DNA of 64,000 nucleotides. Origin: Mumia xiangluensis (GTDB lineage Bacteria; Actinomycetota; Actinomycetes; Propionibacteriales; Nocardioidaceae). A model generated the notes under the pieces. It was given only the letters and a program-made list of their open reading frames with translations. It searched no databases and was not told the DNA's origin. Position numbers and translations under genes: made by a program. Positions 46,048 through 54,077 of the stretch are shown in pieces. Every line of letters starts with the position of its first letter. Positions within the stretch are counted from its first letter, which is position 1. The DNA is taken from positions 372,001 to 436,000 of the forward strand of contig NZ_WJYO01000003.1 in the NCBI RefSeq assembly GCF_010994095.1, read 5' to 3'.

Positions 46048-46879
46048 CCGCGAGCCGCTCGAGCCAGTCCGCGAGCTCGTCGGGGCCGTGGACGACGACG
46101 TCGGCCCGAGGGACCAGCACCGTCTGCTCGTCGGAGGCGACCGCCACGAGGAGCACCTCCACGTCGCCGCCCTCGCGCATGGCCGTCAGGGCCTCGTACG
46201 CGGGAAGGTCACCGAGGTCGTCGCCGGCGAAGACGATGGTCCGCACCCCGGTCTCCGAGATCAGGCCCCGGAGCGCTCCGCCCTTGTCGACGGAGGGGTC
46301 GCGAACCTCGACGACGAGCCTGCCGGGCTCGGCGGCGAGGCCGTGCTCCTGGGCGAGCTCCGCCACGGGCCCCTCCAGGATCGCCTGGGCGCCGGCCGGG
46401 TCGGGGAGCCCGCGCGTGTGCAGCACGACCGCGCGCTGCTTGTCCTCGATCCGCACCCCCGTGAGCCCGAGCGAGTCGATCAGGGCGGGGAGGGCGGCAC
46501 GGACCTCCGCGACAGCCTCGGGCGGCGGCGGTACTGACTCGACGCCGGTCTCGGCGTCCCACCGCTCGGCTCCGTACTGGCCCAGGATCGACAGGTGCGC
46601 GAGCCCCTCGCGCTCGGCGAACGCACCGAGGCGCAGCGCCGTGCGGACCGGTCTCCCGGTCACGACGGCGAGCTTGCCCACGCAGGGCCCGATCCGCTCC
46701 AGCGCCTGCAGCGAGCGCTCGCTGGCGTGCGCCTGCTCGGGGTCGTCCACGATCGGCGACAGCGTCCCGTCGAAGTCGAACGCGAGCATCGCGTGCTCCG
46801 GATCGCTGAGCAGCGAGGCGAGCGCAGCGGTCCCAGCCTGCGTACGGGGAGAAGGCGCCGGGACGGCAGAGAGGGCCAT
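46031..46879 (-). CDS. otsB: Trehalose-6-phosphate phosphatase OtsB (282 aa)
   Basis: HAD phosphatase making trehalose. Motif I is FDFDGTLSPIVDDPE, then VVTGRP, then the C-terminal DDLGDLPAYEAL module; SVDKGGAL carries the Lys. The start is taken at ATG 46879 (MALSAVPAP), with in-frame ATGs at 46888 and 46891 as alternatives. Its partner otsA is 3.7 kb away. The 3' end overlaps the Abhydrolase_9 gene by 17 bases. Confidence 0.93.
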   Translation of the reverse strand: MALSAVPAPSPRTQAGTAALASLLSDPEHAMLAFDFDGTLSPIVDDPEQAHASERSLQALERIGPCVGKLAVVTGRPVRTALRLGAFAEREGLAHLSILGQYGAERWDAETGVESVPPPPEAVAEVRAALPALIDSLGLTGVRIEDKQRAVVLHTRGLPDPAGAQAILEGPVAELAQEHGLAAEPGRLVVEVRDPSVDKGGALRGLISETGVRTIVFAGDDLGDLPAYEALTAMREGGDVEVLLVAVASDEQTVLVPRADVVVHGPDELADWLERLADALGC

Positions 46880-46918
46880 GCGACCCATCATCCCAGGCGC
46901 GGTACGGCGGCGTGCCGG

Positions 46919-48589
46919 CTACTCCGTCGTTGCCACCAGGGCGCGGAGGCGACGCGATTCCTCCGGGGTCCAGCCGGGAGTGCGCAGGATGGTCGCCCAG
47001 GCGTCCACGTGCTCGCCGGCGTAGACGTGGCCATGACCCGCGGGGACCTTCGTCCCGAGCGCCATGTCGGCCGTCACCTGCCAGAAGGTGACGAGCGGGA
47101 TCCAGCGCACGCTGTCGAGGACGTCGGGTCCGCGCTCCTCCCCCAGCCAGTCCGGCCGGGTCAGGAGCAAAGCCTGGTTCCACCAGACGATGGGGTCCGA
47201 CGCGTGCTGGAGGTAGAGGATCCGCGGTCCGTCCCAGGGCTGCCCCTTCGGCGGGACGGGGTCGGAGGCCCGTCGCGCGAAGCGGACCCGGGCACCGTCG
47301 CGGTACTGGGGAAGGATCTCCGTGGTTCCCGCCTCGCGGTCGCGGACGAAGCGACCCCACAGCGGGTTGAAGCTCGGCGGGCCGACGAACAGTGCCCCGC
47401 TCGTGCGGTTCGCGAGGTCGTACGCACCGCTGAACGCCGCCTCGGCGCCGAATGACCCGAGGCTCTCCCCGAACACGTAGAGCTCGGGCCGCGCGTCGGC
47501 CGGCATCGCCGACCAGCGCGCGTACACCGCGTCGAAGAGCTCGCGCCCCGCGTCGCGCGCCTGCTCCTGGTCGACGAGGTAGGAGATCCAGGACGGGAAC
47601 GACGAGTACTGGAGGGCGACGGTGGCCGTGTCGCCTCCGCCGAGGTACTCGAACGCCGCCACCGAGGTCGGCTCGACCCACCCGGAGCCGGTCGTCGTCG
47701 TGACGAGCAGCCTGCTCCGCTCGAAGCCGCCCGCGCGGACGAGGTCGTCGACCACCAGTGCTGCACGGTCCGTGACGTCCCCGGCCGACGCCAGGCCTGC
47801 GAACACGCGCACGGGCTCGGCCGCCGTACGACCCGTGGCTGCGCCGCCGGTGGCTCTGCCGACGGTGTAGGAAGCGATGTCCGCGGCTCGCGGTCCCGAT
47901 GCGACGAACACCTGCCCCTCGCGGCCGAGCGTGTCCCACGCGATCAGCGACGCGTCGCTGCCGGAGCGCTCCCGCTCGACCGGCCGGGTGATGCCGTCGG
48001 GCGTCAGCAGGTTGCGGTAGGAGAAGACGTCGTCGGCACCTGCGCGCAGGCGCTCGAACAGCACACCGTCGACGGCGGCCACGAGCAGGCCGACCAGGAC
48101 CGCGAGACCGATCACCTTCGCAGCGCGCTCGCCCAGCGCGCGGTCGAGGAGGCGTACGAGACGCCGGTAGACCCAGACAGTCGCCCGCCCGAGCATCACC
48201 AGCAGCAGCGTCACGAGACCCCACACGAACGGGATCACCAGCAGCCACGGCCACGGCTCGTCGGGCATCCCCATCAACGTCCGGACCTCGTGCTGCCAGC
48301 GCCACCCGAGCACCAGCGACGCGACGACGCCCACGGTGGCGACTCCCGCGAAGACCGCCCAGGACCGTCGCGACGGCTCGCGGGCCTCCCGCTCGACCAG
48401 CTCCCTCCAGACGTACGCCGCCAGCACGCCGACGCCGTAGCCGATCGCTGACGTCACGCCCGCGACCATGCCCTGGAAGACCGCCGGGCGCGGCAGCAAG
48501 GACGGCGTGAACGCCAGGCAGCCGAGGAGAAGCGCACCGTACGCGCCGGGGAGCGCGCAGTAGAGCAGCGAGCGGCGGGGGGCGAGCAC
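46919..48589 (-). CDS. Abhydrolase_9 (DUF2319) membrane hydrolase, paralogue (556 aa)
   Basis: Same architecture as the protein at 44386: four N-terminal membrane helices (LLYCALPGAYGALLLGCLAF, WAVFAGVATVGVVASLVLGW) and a hydrolase domain with YVFGESLGSFGAEAAF. Both have DPIVWW and HGHVYAGEH/NGHLYGTQ-type C-terminal motifs. Tandem duplication around otsB is likely. The start is the GTG at 48589. Confidence 0.88.
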   Translation of the reverse strand: MLAPRRSLLYCALPGAYGALLLGCLAFTPSLLPRPAVFQGMVAGVTSAIGYGVGVLAAYVWRELVEREAREPSRRSWAVFAGVATVGVVASLVLGWRWQHEVRTLMGMPDEPWPWLLVIPFVWGLVTLLLVMLGRATVWVYRRLVRLLDRALGERAAKVIGLAVLVGLLVAAVDGVLFERLRAGADDVFSYRNLLTPDGITRPVERERSGSDASLIAWDTLGREGQVFVASGPRAADIASYTVGRATGGAATGRTAAEPVRVFAGLASAGDVTDRAALVVDDLVRAGGFERSRLLVTTTTGSGWVEPTSVAAFEYLGGGDTATVALQYSSFPSWISYLVDQEQARDAGRELFDAVYARWSAMPADARPELYVFGESLGSFGAEAAFSGAYDLANRTSGALFVGPPSFNPLWGRFVRDREAGTTEILPQYRDGARVRFARRASDPVPPKGQPWDGPRILYLQHASDPIVWWNQALLLTRPDWLGEERGPDVLDSVRWIPLVTFWQVTADMALGTKVPAGHGHVYAGEHVDAWATILRTPGWTPEESRRLRALVATTE

Positions 48590-48598
48590 CCCGACAGA

Positions 48599-49135
48599 CT
48601 AGGGCGCGTCGGTCAGGATGAGCGTGAGCCGGTCGAACTTCATCGGCTCGATCGCCGGGCGGACTCGGTCGACGCCCAGGTCCGCGGCCAGGCGCTCCCC
48701 CTGCTCCTTGAGCTTCTTCGGGTAGTAGACGGTCGTCTCCTGGATCTTGCCGTACCAGTTGTCGACGCCGACGACCTTCCAGCCGGCGTCCTCGACGCGC
48801 CCGGCGGTGCTGTCGGCGAGCCCGGTGACGCCGGAGTTGTTGTAGACCTCGACGAAGGCGCGCGGCACCTCGGCGGTCGTGGGCGGTGCCGTGGTCGGAG
48901 CAGCGGCCGCGGTGTCGGGGGCGGGTTCGGGGGACGGCGTCGGCGTCGCGGACGGGGCGGCGACCGGGGCAGGATCCTCGGGGTCGTTGCCGACCAGCAG
49001 GCCGACGGCGGCGACCGCGAGGACCAGGATCGCGCCCAGCAGCGCGACCGAGGGGACGCCGCGCGGCTTGACCCGGGTGCGGGCGGTGACGCGCGGCCGG
49101 TCGTCGACCGGGCGGTCTTCACGGGTCTCGGTCAC
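48599..49135 (-). CDS. LytR_C-domain membrane protein (178 aa)
   Basis: A single membrane helix (VPSVALLGAILVLAVAAVGLLVG) is followed by a Pro/Ala/Thr linker and a LytR C-terminal domain (AFVEVYNNSGVTGLADSTAGRVEDAGWKVVGVDNWYG). Stand-alone LytR_C proteins are thought to act at the cell wall. Its start is 9 bases after the DUF3263 stop, an arrangement common in actinobacteria. Confidence 0.88.
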   Translation of the reverse strand: MTETREDRPVDDRPRVTARTRVKPRGVPSVALLGAILVLAVAAVGLLVGNDPEDPAPVAAPSATPTPSPEPAPDTAAAAPTTAPPTTAEVPRAFVEVYNNSGVTGLADSTAGRVEDAGWKVVGVDNWYGKIQETTVYYPKKLKEQGERLAADLGVDRVRPAIEPMKFDRLTLILTDAP

Positions 49136-49143
49136 GACGACTC

Positions 49144-49503
49144 CTAGGCGTCCGCGTCCAGCCGACGCGCGGTTCGGGTACGGCGGCGGCTGGCGCGCAG
49201 GCGTCGCAGCCGCCGGACGAGCAAGGGGTCGTGAGCGAGCGCGTCCTCACGATCGATCACGGCGTTGAGGACCTGGTAGTAGCGGGTGGCGGAGAGCCCG
49301 AACTCCGCACGGATCGCCTGCTCCTTCACGCCTGCGTACTTCCACCAGCCGCGCTCGAAGGCGAGGATCGCCTCGTCCCGCTCGGACAGCCCCGAGGAGT
49401 CCTCCTCCGCGGGTCGACGCGCGAAGTCCTCTTCTGCTGGTGGACGCGCGAAGTCCTCTTCTGCTGGTCGAGGCGACGCAGTCGATCGAGACCCGGAATC
49501 CAT
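49144..49503 (-). CDS. DUF3263-domain protein with N-terminal repeats (119 aa)
   Basis: The DUF3263 core is SERDEAILAFERGWWKYAGVKEQAIRAEFGLSATRYYQVLNAVIDREDALAHDPLLVRRLRRLRASR, a small helix-turn-helix-like domain. It is preceded by about 2.5 copies of the 9-residue unit PAEEDFARP/R. The repeat DNA is less GC-biased than its surroundings. The ATG at 49503 is the only good start. Confidence 0.87.
   Translation of the reverse strand: MDSGSRSTASPRPAEEDFARPPAEEDFARRPAEEDSSGLSERDEAILAFERGWWKYAGVKEQAIRAEFGLSATRYYQVLNAVIDREDALAHDPLLVRRLRRLRASRRRTRTARRLDADA
49399..49479 (-). repeat. 27-bp tandem repeat within the DUF3263 gene
   Basis: Three units of 27 bp begin at 49399, 49426 and 49453. The last two are nearly identical (GTCCTCTTCTGCTGGT on the plus strand). 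Each encodes nine residues, so changes in copy number keep the frame. Confidence 0.75.
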
Positions 49504-49589
49504 AGCCCCATCGTAGGTCGGCGAATCACACTGGTGGCATTCCCCGCGCTCGGCGTGGCGAGCGGCCGTCTTGCCGCCATGATGGCCGC

Positions 49590-50576
49590 ATGCCTGCTGA
49601 GACCATCCGCTGGGGCATCCTCGCCACCGGGGACATCGCCCACTCCTTCGCACGTGACCTCGCACTCGTCGACGACGCCGCGCTCCACGCGGTCGGGTCC
49701 CGCTCCCTCGGACCCGCCCAGGCCTTCGCCGACGAGTACGCGACCGAGGCGGCGACTCCCGTGGCGTACGGGTCGTACGCCGAGCTGCTCGCCGACCCCG
49801 ACGTGGACGTCGTGTACGTCGCGACGCCCCACGGCCGTCACACCGAGGACGTCCTCGCGTGCTTCGACGCGGGCAAGGCCGTCCTGTGCGAGAAGGCGCT
49901 CACGCTCGACGCCGCCTCGTCCCAGCACCTGGTCGACGAGGCCCGACGTCGTGGGCTCTTCTTCGCCGAGGCGATGTGGATGCGGACCAACCCCAACATC
50001 CGCAAGGTGCGGTCGATGGCGGCCGAGGGCGCCTGCGGCACGGTCACGCACGTGCGCGCGGACCTCGGGTTCGTCGCGCCGCGCGACAAGGCACGCCTGT
50101 GGGACCCGCAGCTCGGTGCCAGCGCCCTGCTCGACGTCGGCATCTACCCGCTGACCTTCGCCTACCTGATGCTCGGCCGACCGGTCGAGCTCCGTGCCGC
50201 CGCCACGCTGAGCGAGCAGGGCGTCGACCTCGCCGGAGGAGCCACGCTCCGCTACGCCGACGGTGCGATCGCCTCGATCAGCTGGACCCAGATCGGCTGG
50301 CCGGACACCCGCGCGTCCGTGGCCGGGGACGGCGGTCGGCTGGAGCTGCCGTCTCCCTTCCACCACCCGCAGTCGTTCACGTACGCCCGCAACTGGGAGG
50401 CGGACGAGATCGCCGAGCCGGTGACGGGCGCGGGCTACGCGCACGAGATCGAGGAGGTCGGGCGGTGCCTCCGCGAGGGCTTGACCGAGTCGCCGCTCCT
50501 CCCGCTCGACGAGACGGTCGAGATCATGGCGCTCATGGACGAGATCCGCGAGCAGATCGGCTCGCGCGTCGGCTGA
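49590..50576 (+). CDS. Gfo/Idh/MocA-family oxidoreductase (328 aa)
   Basis: An N-terminal NAD(P)-binding fold (RWGILATGDIAHSFARDLA; VVYVATPHGRHTEDVLACFDAGKAVLCEKALT, with the EK motif) is followed by the C-terminal alpha/beta domain (GGALLDVGIY-like segment as ASALLDVGIYPLTFAYLMLG). A sugar or cyclitol dehydrogenase activity is likely, but the substrate is unknown. The ATG at 49590 has CATGAT 6 bases upstream. Confidence 0.92.
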   Translation: MPAETIRWGILATGDIAHSFARDLALVDDAALHAVGSRSLGPAQAFADEYATEAATPVAYGSYAELLADPDVDVVYVATPHGRHTEDVLACFDAGKAVLCEKALTLDAASSQHLVDEARRRGLFFAEAMWMRTNPNIRKVRSMAAEGACGTVTHVRADLGFVAPRDKARLWDPQLGASALLDVGIYPLTFAYLMLGRPVELRAAATLSEQGVDLAGGATLRYADGAIASISWTQIGWPDTRASVAGDGGRLELPSPFHHPQSFTYARNWEADEIAEPVTGAGYAHEIEEVGRCLREGLTESPLLPLDETVEIMALMDEIREQIGSRVG

Positions 50577-50632
50577 CGTCCGACGCGGGCGCAGGTCTGC
50601 CAACGGCAGGTGATCGCGGATAGGGTCGTGCC

Positions 50633-52105
50633 ATGAGCGATGACGTGTCCGAGACGGTTGCCCGGAGCCTGCGAGGACACGAGCAGTCGGCGTCGTTCGT
50701 GGTCGTCGCCAACCGTCTCCCGGTCGACCGGGTGCAGATGCCCGACGGCAGCACCGCATGGCGTACGTCCCCGGGCGGGCTGGTCACGGCGCTGGAGCCG
50801 GTGCTGCGCAAGCTCGGCGGCGCGTGGATCGGGTGGAGCGGCGCTCCCGACGAGGAGCTCGACCCGTTCGACCTCGACGGCGTCCAGCTGGTCCCGATCC
50901 CGATCTTCGACCAGGAGGTCGGTGAGTACTACGAGGGCTTCTCCAACGCCACCCTCTGGCCGCTCTACCACGACGTGATCGCGACCCCGGAGTTCCACCG
51001 AGAGTGGTGGGACTCCTACGTGGCCGTCAACCGTCGATTCGCCGAGTACGCCGCTGTCATCGCCGAGAAGGACGGCGTGGTGTGGGTCCAGGACTACCAG
51101 CTCCAGCTCGTGCCGCAGATGCTGCGCGAGCTGCGACCCGACCTCCGCATCGGCTTCTTCCTCCACGTGCCGTTCCCGCCCGCGGAGCTGTTCACCCAGC
51201 TGCCGTGGCGCCGCCGCATCCTCGAGGGTCTCCTCGGCGCGGACATCGTCGGGTTCCAGACGACCGGCGCCGCACAGAACTTCGTCCGCCTCGTCCGCCA
51301 GCGGGTCGGCAGCAAGACGCACCGCGACACGATCTACCTCGAGAACGGCCGCACGGTCACGGCCAAGGCGTTCCCGATCTCGATCGACTCGGTCTACTTC
51401 GAGAACCTCGCCCGCAAGCCGTCCACGCAGGCCCGGGCCGACGAGATCCGCGCCAGTCTGGGCAACCCGAAGTTCGTCCTCCTCGGCGTCGACCGCCTCG
51501 ACTACACCAAGGGCATGCCGCAGCGCCTGCGCGCCTTCGGTGAGCTTGCCCAGCAGGGAATCCTCGACCCGGCGGACGCGGTGTTCGTCCAGGTCGCGCC
51601 GCCGTCGCGCGAGCGGGTCGACCAGTACCGCCGCCTGCGGGACGAGATCGACCGCATCGTCGGACGCATCAACGGCGACGTCGGACGGATCGGGCAGCCG
51701 CCGATCACGTACCTGCACTCCTCTTACCCGCGCGAGGAGATGGCCGCGCTCTACCGTGCGGCCGACGTCATGGTCGTCACGCCGCTGCGGGACGGCATGA
51801 ACCTCGTCGCCAAGGAGTACGTCGCCTGCCGCTACGAGGACACCGGGGCCCTGGTCCTGAGCGAGTTCGCCGGCGCGTCGGCCGAGCTGAAGCAGGCCTA
51901 CCTCGTCAACCCGTACGACATCAACGGCATGAAGGCGACGATGCTCAAGGCCATCTCCGACCCGCCCAAGGAGAAGGCCAAGCGCATGCGGGCGATGCGT
52001 CGCCAGGTGATGGAGCACGACGTCGACAAGTGGGCCCAGGGCTTCCTCGAGGACCTGGAGACGGTGCTCGAGCCGCACGGCAAGCGGACGCGTCCGGTCG
52101 ACTGA
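50633..52105 (+). CDS. otsA: Trehalose-6-phosphate synthase OtsA (490 aa)
   Basis: GT20 glycosyltransferase that joins UDP- (or ADP-) glucose to glucose 6-phosphate. Conserved segments are VVVANRLPVDR, WIGWSG, VWVQDYQLQLVPQMLRELRPDLRIGFFLHVPFP, LLGVDRLDYTKGMPQRL and the donor-binding TPLRDGMNLVAKEYVA. Length is normal. The ATG at 50633 has TAGGGT exactly 6 bases upstream. OtsB is encoded on the other strand at 46031. Confidence 0.97.
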   Translation: MSDDVSETVARSLRGHEQSASFVVVANRLPVDRVQMPDGSTAWRTSPGGLVTALEPVLRKLGGAWIGWSGAPDEELDPFDLDGVQLVPIPIFDQEVGEYYEGFSNATLWPLYHDVIATPEFHREWWDSYVAVNRRFAEYAAVIAEKDGVVWVQDYQLQLVPQMLRELRPDLRIGFFLHVPFPPAELFTQLPWRRRILEGLLGADIVGFQTTGAAQNFVRLVRQRVGSKTHRDTIYLENGRTVTAKAFPISIDSVYFENLARKPSTQARADEIRASLGNPKFVLLGVDRLDYTKGMPQRLRAFGELAQQGILDPADAVFVQVAPPSRERVDQYRRLRDEIDRIVGRINGDVGRIGQPPITYLHSSYPREEMAALYRAADVMVVTPLRDGMNLVAKEYVACRYEDTGALVLSEFAGASAELKQAYLVNPYDINGMKATMLKAISDPPKEKAKRMRAMRRQVMEHDVDKWAQGFLEDLETVLEPHGKRTRPVD

Positions 52106-52125
52106 CCATTCGTTAGGGTCGAAGC

Positions 52126-52716
52126 ATGCGACCGAGTCAGTGGTACGAAGCCCAGGACATGTTCGGCGATCACGTCACCCTCACGCAGCTGCGCCCGCAC
52201 CACGCGGAGGGGGTGCTTGCCGCATCGGGCGACGACGACGTCTTCGCGTGGATGTCGTTCGACCGGCCGACGACGCTGACGGAGGCTGAAGCGGTCGTCG
52301 CCCGCTATCTCGCGATGCCCGACACCAACGCCTGGGCGCAGGTCGACACGAAGTCCGGCGAGCTCGCCGGCATCACGACGTTCTACGAGATCAACCCGGA
52401 GCGGCGTTCGCTGATCATCGGCGGCACCTGGCTCGGCGAGCGCTTCCAGCGCACGGGCATCAACACCGAGTCCAAGCTGATGCTGCTCACGCACGCCTTC
52501 GACACCCTCGGCGCGGTGCGCGTCGCGTGGGAGACCGACGAGCGCAACGAGCAGTCCCAGGCCGCGATCGAGCGGCTCGGCGCGACCCGCGAGGGTCTGC
52601 TGCGCAAGCACAAGCCACGCAAGGACGGCTCGTGGCGCAACACCGTGATCTACAGCGTGACCGACGACGAGTGGTCGCAGGTCCGTGACGGCCTGCGGTC
52701 CGCGCTCGACCGCTGA
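52126..52716 (+). CDS. GNAT-family N-acetyltransferase, RimJ/RimL type (196 aa)
   Basis: Acetyl-CoA-dependent acetyltransferase. The sequence LIIGGTWLGERFQRTGINTESKLMLLTHAFDTLGAVRVAWETDERNEQSQAAIERLGATREGLLRKH follows the RimJ-like acetyl-CoA-binding fold. The substrate is unknown. The ATG at 52126 has TAGGGT 6 bases upstream. Confidence 0.9.
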   Translation: MRPSQWYEAQDMFGDHVTLTQLRPHHAEGVLAASGDDDVFAWMSFDRPTTLTEAEAVVARYLAMPDTNAWAQVDTKSGELAGITTFYEINPERRSLIIGGTWLGERFQRTGINTESKLMLLTHAFDTLGAVRVAWETDERNEQSQAAIERLGATREGLLRKHKPRKDGSWRNTVIYSVTDDEWSQVRDGLRSALDR

Positions 52717-52740
52717 CGGAGGGGTCTCCGACCGTCAGCG
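52711..52740. terminator. Bidirectional hairpin overlapping both stop codons
   Basis: CGCTGACGG (52711-52719) pairs perfectly with CCGTCAGCG (52732-52740), with an inner GGAG/CTCC stem. The TGA of the GNAT gene and that of the convergent MFS gene both lie within the arms. Confidence 0.7.
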
Positions 52741-53943
52741 CTGCGGCGCTGCTGCGAGGGTGCGCTGGCTGGCGAGGGCCACGATCAGCGCGAGCCACGC
52801 CGCGGTGACCGTCACCCCGAGCGCGGGGGCGTACCCGCCGGCGTCGGCGAGCCGACCCGCGACGGTCGAGCCGACCGCGTACCCGATGCCGGTCGCGCCC
52901 GCGAGCAGGGTCATCGCCTGACCCACGCGGCTGATCGGGACGATCCGCTCGCCGAGCGTGAAGTTGCTGATCATGTACGGGGCGACGGCGAAGCCGAGGA
53001 CCAGGACGACCGCGACCATCGCACCGACGCTGTGCACGAGCACGAGCGGCGCCGAGAGAACCGCGAGGGCACCGGCCGCGACGAGGATGCGCTTGTCGAA
53101 CCCGATCCGTGCCGGGACCCACGCCATCGACAGTCCCGCCACGACGGACCCGACACCGAGCATCGCGTGGATGAGGCCAGCGACGCCGGGCATGCCCTCG
53201 GCCGTCGCGAGTGCCGTGGCGCCGGTCTGCACGGAGCCGAAGAGGACACCGACGAGCAGCTGAGCGACGACGAGGACACCGAATGCGGCGGACAGGATCC
53301 GCGCCTTCGTCCGGGCGCCACCACGAGACCCGCGCACGAGCGCCGCCGTGGGGTGGAGGGCGAACCAGCCGCCGAACACGACCAGGAGACCGGCCGCGAC
53401 GAGCAGCGACCCCGCAGGATCGATGAGGACGGCGACGGCACCGACGAGGGCGGGACCGAGGACGAACGAGGCCTCGTCTGCGGCACCCTCGTACGAGAAC
53501 GCGGCGTCGACGAGCTGGGGCGACTCGCGTCCCGCCCGCCCGGTGATGGGGCGCCACCGTACGCGGGCCAGCGGGCCGATCTGCGGCATGGCGGCGCCAG
53601 TCATCCCGGCGACGAGGACGAGCCAGCCGCCGGCGGCACCCGCCTGGGTCAGCAGCACGAGGGCGGAGAGCCCGGCCGCGCCGGCGAAGGACTGAGCCAG
53701 CACGACGGGGCGCTGGCCGATGCGGTCGGCGGTCGCTCCAGCGATCGGGGAGACGATGGCGTTCGCCACGGCCAGAGCACCCGCGGCGAGGCCGCCGAGC
53801 GTGTAGGAGCCGGTGGTCGACGAGACGAGCAGGAGCGTGCCCATCTGGCTCATCGCCAGCGGGAGCCGTCCGAGAAACGCGACGACGACGTAGGCCGGTC
53901 CGGCGAGCGCGAAGAGTCGCCGGTATGCGGTCAGGGGTGACAC
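52735..53943 (-). CDS. MFS transporter behind a structured leader (402 aa)
   Basis: Twelve predicted membrane helices of the major facilitator superfamily (AYRRLFALAGPAYVVVAFLGRLPLAMSQMGTLLLV at the start). The closest type is the actinobacterial drug-efflux-like group. The start is the GTG at 53943, with GAGG in the ribosome-binding position. A leader of about 70 bases with two competing hairpins precedes it and probably controls translation. Confidence 0.9.
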   Translation of the reverse strand: MSPLTAYRRLFALAGPAYVVVAFLGRLPLAMSQMGTLLLVSSTTGSYTLGGLAAGALAVANAIVSPIAGATADRIGQRPVVLAQSFAGAAGLSALVLLTQAGAAGGWLVLVAGMTGAAMPQIGPLARVRWRPITGRAGRESPQLVDAAFSYEGAADEASFVLGPALVGAVAVLIDPAGSLLVAAGLLVVFGGWFALHPTAALVRGSRGGARTKARILSAAFGVLVVAQLLVGVLFGSVQTGATALATAEGMPGVAGLIHAMLGVGSVVAGLSMAWVPARIGFDKRILVAAGALAVLSAPLVLVHSVGAMVAVVLVLGFAVAPYMISNFTLGERIVPISRVGQAMTLLAGATGIGYAVGSTVAGRLADAGGYAPALGVTVTAAWLALIVALASQRTLAAAPQR

Positions 53944-53950
53944 AGAGGTC

Positions 53951-54010
53951 CTCAGGGTAGGCCGACACTGGCGCGCCTACCCTCCACCAGAACGCGCCAG
54001 GAACCCTGAG
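53951..54010 (-). ncRNA. Candidate riboswitch/attenuator leader of the MFS gene
   Basis: In transcript direction CTCAGGGT (54010-54003) can pair with ACCCTGAG (53958-53951), enclosing CTGGCGCG (54000-53993) paired with CGCGCCAG (53975-53968). Alternatively AGGGTAGGC (53983-53975) pairs perfectly with GCCTACCCT (53962-53954). The folds exclude each other. The GAGG Shine-Dalgarno is in the 3' arm of the first fold. No known riboswitch class was recognised. Confidence 0.55.
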
Positions 54011-54017
54011 CCCTCCC

Positions 54018-54023
54018 AGTCTA
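54018..54023 (-). promoter_or_regulatory. -10 box (TAGACT) of the MFS leader transcript
   Basis: TAGACT on the minus strand fits the TANNNT -10 form and would start transcription just before the structured leader (near 54011). Confidence 0.45.
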
Positions 54024-54077
54024 GCGGGAGAGCAAACCCGCGGCACCCCTCACGAGCGGCGCACGTAGGCTCGTGCG

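Noticed and set aside
53951..54010. Known guanidine (ykkC or mini-ykkC) riboswitch in front of the MFS gene
   Set aside because: Neither the ACGR loop motifs nor the ykkC conserved segments are present.
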